DNA from: Purshia tridentata
Taxonomy: Eukaryota; Streptophyta; Magnoliopsida; Rosales; Rosaceae
Reading direction: 5' to 3'
Assembly: GCA_003254885.1 (NCBI GenBank)
Contig: QANT01008258.1
Coordinates: 1-41,327 of the forward strand
DNA length: 41,327 nt
The position numbers and the translations under genes were made by a program. The notes below the pieces were generated by a model. It did no database searches. It saw only the letters and a program-made list of their open reading frames with translations, and was not told where the DNA came from. Shown piece by piece: positions 33,818 to 41,327 of the stretch. Every line of letters begins with the position of its first letter. Within the stretch, counting starts at the first letter, position 1.

Positions 33818-34440
33818 ATGTACGATGATATATCACACACAAGTTTGTATTTGATTTTGATGATTTTGCAAATGGACTATGAGATTGAGAGGGAGTGAAT
33901 TTGAGGGATTAGATTAGAGAGCATTTGCCTGCAGATTTGTTTCACAATTTCTAGCTATAAACTGTATCAGGACAAGTTGAGTTGAATACTTAATACTATT
34001 TCTAGACTAAACTTGTAATATGGACCTGCCTAGAAATTACACTTAATTTGTTATAATCTGTTAAATCCTCCTCCTAAGGAAGTCAAATGTTTTTTCCAGT
34101 AAACCCAAGAAAAAGTCACATGTTTGTAGATCCATCTCATTCCTCTTTCTAGTTTCTACTGCCTAAGTAAAGATCCGACGACAGATGTTTCAGTTCCATT
34201 TGAGAAAATTGACCCATAAACGTGCCTAACTTAATTCTAACACATTATCCTACTTACCCTCATCAAAGACTATTAATATTAAGTGTTCCAAGTCCCTTTC
34301 TCACATGTTTGTAGGTCCACAGTTGTTATTATCTATTAAATAACTGCAATATTAAGAAAACAATAAAGGACAATATAAGAGAAAGGGAAACAGTACCTAA
34401 CCAATTATAAATTTCATAATGACAAGTACAAAGGGCTTGA

Positions 34441-34492
34441 CGTTAAGACCACCCACCCTCATATTCAGGACAGCAATGCTTACCCTACTTGC
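34441..34492 (-). pseudogene. Remnant of the small-protein N-terminus, unit 2
   Basis: The minus-strand words GGTAAGCATTGCTGTCCTGA and GAGGGTGGGTGGTCTTAACG align with the start of the intact gene. The frame holds a stop directly before GKHCC and another soon after. It matches the remnant in unit 1, so it predates the large duplication. Confidence 0.45.
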
Positions 34493-35133
34493 AAGATGGA
34501 TACAACCGACAATGTTTCCCCTATGTTTCTAGTTTCATATGACAAATTGACAATGCAGGGAAATTTTGTTTTCCTCTTCTTTATTCCTCTTTCGCCTAAT
34601 TCAACTTCTACAATTATACAACTTGCAATAAGACAATAATCATTTCTTCTCTCGCGTATTTGTTTCATGATCTCTCATTATATATTTGATGATGCCTCTT
34701 CCAAAAATTTAGAATTTATTTGGTTATGGTTTTTTAATAATCTTTTTGAATAATTAAAGGGATGGGGGGATGAGAGAAGATAGAGAAAAAAAAGAAAAAG
34801 AAAAAGAGAACCAAGTGAGAAAAAGAATATAGAAAATAGATGGATTAAAATTTAATTTCTCAATGTATTCAAATCGTTTTTTATTTTTATCTAGTGGTGA
34901 AACTAGATGAGTAGAGAGAAACTTTGATATTAAACAGATGATTAACGTAAAAGTAATCTTAAGAACAGCGCCTAAACAAAGGATCAAGTCTAAATCAAGT
35001 AAGGGATGCAGAAAATTAACTTGCCTGTTATTTAAAGTAAGCACTTGTTACATTAATTGAAATGGACATTATTAATGTTTGTGAAACTAATGTGTTATGA
35101 AAGCAACTATGACACTACGGAAGCACTGATGGT

Positions 35134-35271
35134 TCATGCCTTCATGGTGCTTCCACAGTATTGAAGAAGCATGTCACAGAGAAAAGTACAAGTGCAGTTT
35201 ACAGTGCCATGGCAGAAACCAGCAGGTGTCAGTTTGTAAAGATTCCGAAATCTGATTGAAAAGTTTTCATG
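35134..35271 (-). other. Possible cysteine-rich terminal exon, copy 2
   Basis: The same acceptor-like GATTGCAG and the same stop context as at 32858. It is open for 45 codons with the shared end CTCTFLCDMLLQYCGSTMKA. Relative to copy 1 it has a net 15-base difference made of a 16-base and a 1-base change, so the outer frame is kept while a central stretch is read in another frame. It may instead be conserved 3' untranslated sequence of the neighbouring minus-strand gene. Confidence 0.3.
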
Positions 35272-35682
35272 CTGCAATCAAGAACCAAGCATGGTCTGTC
35301 TGTACCAACAAAAGCAGATGGAATACATCTTATGTAACAGCAAAGTAACCACAGAAAGTTTTCATACATGTAGGAGATAAATATAAGCAAGTCCCAGGTA
35401 GAATTTGGGACCAATGATATACCAGCTGCCTGTACAGAGATGCATAAGGTTAAATGTTCAAACCAGCCACTCAGCTTCAATGGTCAGCTAAGTCCAATTG
35501 AAGAGGTTAATAATTGTCAGTTCTCTACAGATGCGAGCCCGCTGTAGCAAGTATTTCCAAAATAGACCAAAAAAAATGTAAGACATCCAGCAGCTCCATG
35601 GAAAACATTCCTTGGGTCGCCTTGAACCAATACTTCTCACAATTAAATCCAACCCAAAATGCAGATGGATGCTACCAGTAAT

Positions 35683-38671
35683 TCAGATACTCTCAAGGAA
35701 TTGAGCGAAACTGGGGTATTTTGGTTCCCACCCTATTTCCTCACGAGTTTTTGAGTTGTTTAATCTCTTCCCCAAAGGATCATTAGTTCCTGCACAAGCA
35801 TCATCAATTATTCAATTGTGTGAGTTTAAAAAAAAACCATGTGACCAGAAACAATAAGTTACTAAAAAACTAGTCTTCACAAAAGTAGGACAAGTATAAT
35901 GATAAAGTTGAATATCGCATATATATATGTACAGTATGTTTGGAAATATATTTTAAATTTCCAGTTTGATTAAACAAAGAGGGAAATGAAGAGAATTTTG
36001 GAGTCTTATTTTCTCTTCATTTTAATATCCTCAGTTAAAGATTTTCCTTTGGGTTCTTTCTTACATGTACAAACAAGAATAAGGGAAATTCAAAATGACA
36101 TATGTTCTCTTCTCTTCTTTCAAATATTTTTTCCTCTCCTCTCCTCTCCTCTCCTCTCGTAACTAAGACAATTTGACACACTGGAAAGAAATGAATCCCT
36201 ATTTAAACATCTATATGGAGTATTAGTAAGAAGCTTACCTGTAAAACCCTCAAACACTTTCGTAAATTTTCCACTTTTACTAACCAAGTCCATTACTTCT
36301 TGCCTGCAAAGATATTGACAAGGCCACAGACGCTCATATCACCAGTTCAAATGGAAAAATATATGTGTATGTGCATGCACGTGTGTAGGACAAATCAGTT
36401 GACATCATGTGAAACTTACTTACCAATTTTAGGTTTATCCAACCATTGGATTTAGCACTTTGATTATAAAATAAAAGGCCACAGACACAAAATTATACAA
36501 AAGGTTCAATTTATAATATAAAAATACATAAGAAAAATACTAATTCTAACACAACATAGATGGAATAGTAAAGAGATATTTGATTGACTTGAAATTTGAT
36601 GGTGATCATAGTATTGAATCCAAGGGCAGAATTAACCAGTGTGAAGAAATCATTTAAAAAGTTATAAACCATCATGAATTGACCATATCCCTCTACACAC
36701 ACAAACACACAACTGTTGATCTTGTTGACCATGCTATGAAGTCAACACAATCAACAGTCTTGAAGGATGTTGTACTGTTAAAATTAGGACCTGGACAAAG
36801 GATGATTGTCACAACCCAAGAGAACCCGGTTACGTAATCTCTTCTTCAAGATTGCAACACAGAGGGAAGCTGCATCCTGTGCAAAAGCACGCAAGTTTTT
36901 CAACCATCAATCATAACACATTTACAAAAAGAATGCAATGAAAAAGGAAATATCTTACTGAAAATGACAATGCAGAAATAATGAAACTCAAACCAAATTA
37001 AAAAAAAAAAAAAGATTCTAAATATAATGAAAAAGACGAGCCAAATTTAACTGACTTAAAAGTAACAAAACAAAAAAGATAACAATTCAAACCTAGAAGA
37101 TATACTATCAAAGAAATAACAAAAGAGGACCGAGAGAAAATGCAAATTGGTAGAATTATATTGAATAATTCATCAGATCCATATATACAGTAGGATGATG
37201 CTATCACCTCGTAATGTATAAGATTCAGGATGTGATCTGGATGTGCTTCGACAGTCCCCTTCTGTAACCAATAAACATGTGCACCTCTATCTGCTTTGTA
37301 CGCATAGTTAAGGTCACTTTCAAATATGACAAATGCCAATATGCACCCGAGTCCCTGAACTCTCCTCTTATGTATAAATATGCTTTCAGAGTTGGACTTT
37401 CAAAAAGGATATATAAAGCCCTGCCAATCTAAGAACAACACCACCAAACTCCAGCACAACTTTTTCTGCTTTAAGAAGAACATCAGTCCTGGGGCTCCTC
37501 CCTATTGGCACCACTGGAGTGTCCTGCAAAGAGTAATATGAACACTATGACAATACAAAACGCTCCAAGTCCTACACGTTTATAAAATCCAACAAGTTTG
37601 CAGAATTAAAGGCAGGGAATAGAGAACTATTCTGCGTATCATACTAAACCAAGTTGGCAGCACAAATTCAAAAGACAAAACCCATATAATAAATGCAGAC
37701 AAGGAAACCTCTCTGAGTCATTATAAGAAGAGAGTAACGAGTAGGTACCAGCAGAAATATGTGTCTACCTCATCACATGGACCATTGTCGTTGCAATCAT
37801 ACGGAGCAGAGCTTGATGTAAATAAAAAAGAACCTTCACCATTCCAGTTCAATGCAGCCATTCTGCTTATTCAACAAAACCCAAAAAAATCATTACCAGC
37901 ATTACAAGCTATTCCACCACACATGGTACTAATGATTTAAACAAAAATAAATTACTCAAATATCAACTTCACGCATATATATCAATTCAATGCACTGAAA
38001 ACTGAACCACACACACTCACCGAACATCACCGGGATAGTCCGAGGTCCGAGATGGTGGAGCACAGAAAATGACATGAGGAAACTGGTGGGTCGTTTTGGT
38101 CCCCTTCAAACATGGATTAATACCCACCTTAATCAACTCCTCATGGTGATCAACGGTCAACGTTTGCCCATATATTTCACAGCCCGGATGCTCCTATGGC
38201 AACCAATAATCACTTACTTAATCACTAATTACTTGCTTAACCACTAATTACTAAATTGAATAGAAGACCCAGATATGTACCTCCCGCCATTTTTCTGCTA
38301 CTAAGCGCCCAAGAACTCCCGGCCCCACAATCAGCAGGTCGTTTGCTCCCACCAACCCAGAAGAGGTCGCCTGTTGCTCTTCATTTGGTGCACCTTCACC
38401 ACCCAACCAATCAAAAATTACAAAAAATAAAAAGATAATGATATAGTGAGTGAGAGAGAGAGAGAGAGAGAGAGAGAAGACCAATAGTGGGTGATGATGA
38501 TGATGATGAGGCGGAGACTTGGATTGGGGTGATGGCCATGGGTGTACGGAAGTTGGGTTTGAAATTGGCGAATTTGAGGGAAGGGCAACGAAGATTTGGG
38601 AAATGACCGATGAGTCCTTGAGGTCTTCTTGTTAATGGAGTCGTGATGCTGAAGCAAGCAATGGTTCCCAT
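35683..38671 (-). CDS. Plastid-type NAD(P)-binding Rossmann-fold protein (YeeZ-like)
   Basis: Exons, in transcript order: 38671-38482, 38393-38281, 38193-38021, 37862-37769, 37523-37413, 37297-37208, 36876-36791, 36303-36239 and 35789-35683, giving 342 aa. Eight exon junctions keep phase. Intron 5 (37412-37298) is AT-AC rather than GT-AG (separate entry). Residues 1 to about 60 are Ser/Arg-rich and acid-poor, a probable chloroplast transit peptide. The dinucleotide motif is LLIVGPGVLG (83-92, GxGxxG). Further landmarks are TTHQFPHVIFCAPPSRTSDY, the YKADRGAHVYW segment across the AT-AC junction, the GCDNHPLSRQE block, and a C-terminal GWEPKYPSFAQFL as in SDR/epimerase relatives. The substrate is unknown. 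The short first intron (88 bases) contains a GA/CT microsatellite. Confidence 0.88.
36131..36157. repeat. TCCTC pentanucleotide microsatellite in an intron
   Basis: Five or so copies of CTCCT lie in the intron between the last two exons of the Rossmann-fold gene. Likely polymorphic. Confidence 0.85.
37298..37412 (-). other. U12-type AT-AC intron
   Basis: On the minus strand exon 5 ends CTTTAT and the intron begins ATATCCTTTTTG, the textbook U12 AT-AC donor (ATATCCTT). The intron ends TGACCTTAACTATGCGTAC. CCTTAAC matches the U12 branch-site consensus (TCCTTRAC), with the branch A about 10 bases from the terminal AC. Removing the 115-base intron joins LRLAGLY to KADRGAHVYW in phase 0, restoring the continuous family sequence. 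No GT donor fits there. Confidence 0.9.
38453..38477. repeat. GA microsatellite at the start of intron 1
   Basis: An uninterrupted GA run on the plus strand (CT on the sense strand) directly follows the intron-1 donor of the Rossmann-fold gene. Confidence 0.9.
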
Positions 38672-39169
38672 TCTGCTCGAGCTCGGAGACTGTTGCAGAG
38701 GACTTGATAACGCAGAAAAGTTGAGGTGTCGGACTGGTTATGGGGCGTTTCTCACATACCTATCAGGGCTCTACACGTGGTGAGAGAGGGGATGATCCTG
38801 GCCGTTACGTGGAGAGATTTTTCATCCGACGGTTCACGTGGCCTTGTTGCTTACCGTTTAGGTTGGTGGGATGGGATAAGTTAGTTGGGCAGATCAGATT
38901 AGATAACGACGCACCAAGCTACGTCGTTTTTAGCTGTTGATGGTTAGTGACGAGTGTTGCCGTGTTTTACAAACCAAGCTTGTGTGACGATCAAAGCACA
39001 ATGGGAATCAAAACTTGCTTAGCTTCAAATCAAATATGAGGGTTTTAATTTTTTTTTCTTCTTCTTTATTTCTCTACATGGAGCTGTTTATGGTAAGGCT
39101 TTAATCCCATTTCTTTCTTTTCGTAAACATGGCTTTCCATATGACATTTGGAATAAGCTGCATTTGATT
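38672..39169. other. Promoter region of the Rossmann-fold gene
   Basis: 5' leader and promoter on the minus strand. It contains the G-box cluster (38774-38840). The open frame 38740-38940 is GC-richer than its surroundings but lacks family resemblance and lies over the promoter, so it is not called. Confidence 0.5.
38774..38840. promoter_or_regulatory. Three G-box/ACGT elements
   Basis: CACGTG at 38774-38779, TACGTGG at 38806-38812 and CACGTG at 38835-38840, about 100-170 bases upstream of the start codon at 38671. CACGTG is bound by bHLH/PIF and bZIP factors and is common in light- and ABA-responsive plastid genes. Use here is inferred. Confidence 0.6.
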
Positions 39170-39470
39170 TTAGGGTTATTTGCATATTTATTTTATGAAA
39201 TTATAATTTTGTCTCACTTCACTTTTTTAAAGTTTATTGTCTTAATTTATTTCTTGTGAGTTTATTCTGTATGTCACATAATGTCAAACTCATCCATTCC
39301 ATTGTTTAAATTGTTGATGTGCGGTGTATACGTGACAAGGGGTATATTGCCGGTGAAATTGACAAACTTAACATGAGAACTTATTCGAAGTAAATTAAGA
39401 TAATAAACTTTAGAGAGTTAATTGAAACAAAACTATAATTTCAAGAGGTAAATGTACAAATAAGTCTCAA
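39170..39470. mobile_element. Foldback (MITE-like) element
   Basis: The left arm (about 39175-39255: TTATTTGCATATTT, GAAATTATAATTTTGTCTCA, AAAGTTTATTGTCTTAATTT) is the inverse of the right arm (about 39385-39470: AAATTAAGATAATAAACTTT, AAACTATAATTTC, GTACAAATAAGTC). Arms are about 80 bases, imperfect. It is non-coding. Confidence 0.65.
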
Positions 39471-40980
39471 TTTTATTTTTAACCAAATACTAATGGCAAT
39501 ATTTACGTGAGTGAAGTCATTTAGAAGATTAACTCAAGCGCAACCTAACTTCTAAACTAATTCTTAATCCTAAACTTAACTTAAAAAACTTCATATGAGC
39601 TTAAGTTTACAGATTTAGGTTAAGTTACCCGAATTAGTAAGCGAGATAAATCATCATATTGATATATTTTATTTATAAAAAAAAACATATAGTGTGTGCC
39701 ACATCACATGTGACCTAAATTATGACATTAGTTGAGAAGTCAACATGAGGACCACATTGTTAAGGCTCATTCAACGATGTGAACTTATAAGTCTAATTAT
39801 CTATTTTAAGGGATTTTTTGAATATGTTAACTTATATATATTTGTTGATTCATTAGGTGACATACTAACATATTGTTGATTCATTATGTAACTTACATAT
39901 AATATATATTTTTGACTGCTATGGTATCACAGTATTGGCTTCAAGAAATCAGGAGTTCAAAACATTTAGCTCTAATCCTTACTATCACTATTAGATGTCA
40001 TGTTGTGTCGTATATATACAAATCATATACAAATCATGTCAAGTAATTATCAATCCAAATTTATGAATTTAACACCACAGTAATATTTAAAAGTGAGATT
40101 GAGGGTGAAAATCAAAAAAGTGATTTTGGAAGAAACTTGGGTCAGGGTGGTGCAATGACTTTTGTTGAATTGTTTTATTGTAAACCTTGAATTTAGTCTT
40201 GATGATTAATATAATCTAGTACTGTTTTAGAGAAAAACTCCCCATACTAATCCATTATTTAGGAATTTATTGTCGTACTGTAAATAGTGCTCCCATTAAA
40301 TTAGAGTTAAGAATCTAAGAATTTTCTTCCACATCCTCTTAAAAGAAAGAGACAAAAAGTAGTTTGCAAGTTGAAAGCAGCATCACGTCTCATTAAACGA
40401 CACGTTTTGGCTTGGCCACTGGGCATTGATGTGATATTTTGGCCTTGCATTACTTAGGCAGCTTCCTTTCCCCACAATTAATCTCGTGATGTTGTTCGGC
40501 ATCATTCAAAGGGACAATGATATGCGTTTTATACGCTCAATATTTGCCAACTGCTAACCCATGTCATTGTCTAATTTCATAATGCAATTTGTGTTGCAAT
40601 GCCAAATTAACAGGTGCAAATTGGTGGATTAACTCTTACATGTTCAAGTTACTTTAGCTTTCAATACATTCCATTTTTTTATAAATAATAAAAAATGGAG
40701 AAAAATCTAAGATAAATACTAATTAATACATATATAAATATTCAAGTAACTATCGAATTAAGTAGAGGTGGTACAAATCTCAAAATGCTGCGAAACCAAC
40801 GATCCCACCTGGGAGGTCCTACAATCGATGACCCCAAAATTTATAAAATGTAGAAGGGGGTAAGGACAACTAAACAGATCTTCTCAAATCAATAAAACTA
40901 GTGACTAGTCCATTCTTCTTTAGGTTTATAAATCAATATGAAAACAAATATTGAAAGAGGAAGCTTCATATCATCTTAAA
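39471..40980. other. AT-rich intergenic DNA
   Basis: No gene or RNA gene is seen. The region around 39880-40030 has degraded retroelement-like words, but nothing that can be classified. Confidence 0.45.
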
Positions 40981-41009
40981 TAATGCTTGTAAACCTTAAC
41001 CCAGGTAAT

Positions 41010-41327
41010 GTTGTGAGAGAGAGTCTTGCTTATGATTGATAAGAATTTTAGCTATTTCTCTTATTGCCAATTGGTTTTGAGATGGATACCTAAATTCATT
41101 TATGGTATTATAGCAAGTTATCTACGTGATGACCTAAATGGCTACACGTGCTCCTACGTCATCCAAGTGCCATACGTGCAGGGGTGATTTGAGAGAAATN
41201 TGCCATACGTGCAGGGGTGATTTGAGAGAAATCTCACATTGAAAATATGAGAGAGGGCATTACTAGTCCTTTATAAGGATTTGAGTTACTTCTTCCATTA
41301 CCAATTGATTTTGAAATGAATGCCTAG
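41010..41327 (+). mobile_element. Probable edge of a small LTR retroelement (TRIM-like)
   Basis: About 41010-41098 and about 41243-41327 are imperfect direct repeats (TGAGAGAG, then TTGATAAGAATTTTAGCTAT against TTTATAAGGATTTGAGTTAC, then CCAATTGGTTTTGAGATGGA against CCAATTGATTTTGAAATGAA). Directly after the first, TGGTATTATAGC (41102-41113) resembles a degraded primer-binding site for initiator-Met tRNA (TGGTATCAGAGC), which is where the internal region of a plant LTR element begins. If so, the internal region is very short. The window ends inside it. Confidence 0.45.
41168..41232. repeat. Exact 32-bp direct repeat flanking an N
   Basis: TGCCATACGTGCAGGGGTGA, then TTTGAGAGAAAT, occurs at 41168-41199 and again at 41201-41232, with N at 41200 between them. 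It looks like a contig-edge overlap that was not collapsed, or a true duplication with one ambiguous base. Confidence 0.9.

Larger units (their letters stand above)
30234..35370. repeat. Direct tandem duplication, units of about 2.9 kb and 2.25 kb
   Basis: Unit 1 (30234-33115) and unit 2 (33116 to about 35370) align end to end. Both start TTCATAATTTGGTAAGGAAA. They share the small-protein gene, the GATTAGATTAGAGA leader, the AAACGTGCCTAACTTAATTC block, the CAAATTGACAAT block and the final block GGTTCATGCCTTCATGGTGC through AACCAAGCATGGTCTGTCTG. Unit 1 has an extra 459 bases (31267-31725) and other indels. Identity is highest at the two ends. Confidence 0.92.

Noticed and set aside
35229..35480. 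83-aa minus-strand frame with several Cys
   Set aside because: It is open only in unit 2; the unit-1 copy is not open over the same length, and no signal peptide is present.
37397..37413. A GT donor (GTCCAAC) after LYISFLK as the end of exon 5 of the Rossmann-fold gene
   Set aside because: It adds residues that break the conserved LAGLYKADRG join, has a poor consensus, and needs an unrelated acceptor. The AT-AC solution explains everything.
38740..38940. 66-aa open frame on the plus strand
   Set aside because: It overlaps the proximal promoter and G-box cluster of the divergent gene, with no domain, no homologue I recognise and no splice context.
1..41327. tRNA, rRNA, snoRNA or microRNA genes
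   Set aside because: I looked for cloverleaf A/B-box words and strong short hairpins beyond the foldbacks and found none convincing; a dedicated scan (tRNAscan-SE, Infernal) would be decisive.

Overview
This window is nuclear DNA from a flowering plant. The genes have many short GT-AG introns, the intergenic DNA is AT-rich and full of small DNA-transposon remnants, and the proteins are plant-specific: a chlorophyll-biosynthesis enzyme, CASP-like membrane proteins and a CHY/RING ubiquitin ligase. From recalled protein similarity I would guess a rosid eudicot, possibly Rosaceae, but this is a weak guess. The given strand has two N positions (5133 and 41200), each beside a short direct repeat.

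Layout. 882-3495 (+): a complete 12-exon CHY zinc-finger/RING E3 ligase of the MIEL1 type. 4306-5625: an inverted-repeat element of about 1.3 kb. 6121-9708 (+): an 11-exon helical-repeat (PPR/TPR-like), probably organellar protein. 10285-12758 (-): a two-exon CASPL1E gene, followed by a tandem duplicate of its last exon that has decayed. 13288-19684: a transposon graveyard with three related hAT-type non-autonomous elements, a PIF/Harbinger-like element nested in one of them, and several local tandem duplications. 20800-22277 and 25013-27343 (+): two three-exon CASPL1F-type paralogues. 28276-29535 (-): an intronless divinyl chlorophyllide 8-vinyl-reductase (DVR). 30234-35370: a direct tandem duplication (units about 2.9 and 2.25 kb), each unit carrying a tiny intact membrane-protein gene (48 and 47 codons), a decayed remnant of the same gene and a short cysteine-rich reading frame. 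35683-38671 (-): a nine-exon plastid-type Rossmann-fold protein. 39170 to the end: intergenic, with a foldback element and what looks like the edge of a small LTR element.

How the genes relate. There is no operon logic here. The three CASP-like genes form a local family cluster (four-helix membrane proteins). DVR and the Rossmann-fold protein are both likely plastid enzymes. MIEL1 and DVR are, as I recall, next-door neighbours in Arabidopsis (At5g18650 and At5g18660), so this window probably keeps an ancestral linkage that has been expanded by inserted genes and transposons.

The most striking observations are: (1) a very well-formed AT-AC (U12-type, minor spliceosome) intron in the Rossmann gene; (2) the tandemly duplicated pair of 47-48 aa proteins, with extra eroded copies; (3) the terminal-exon duplication of CASPL1E; and (4) the nested hAT/PIF elements, one with a perfect 8-bp target duplication. 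No gene annotation here was checked against a database.
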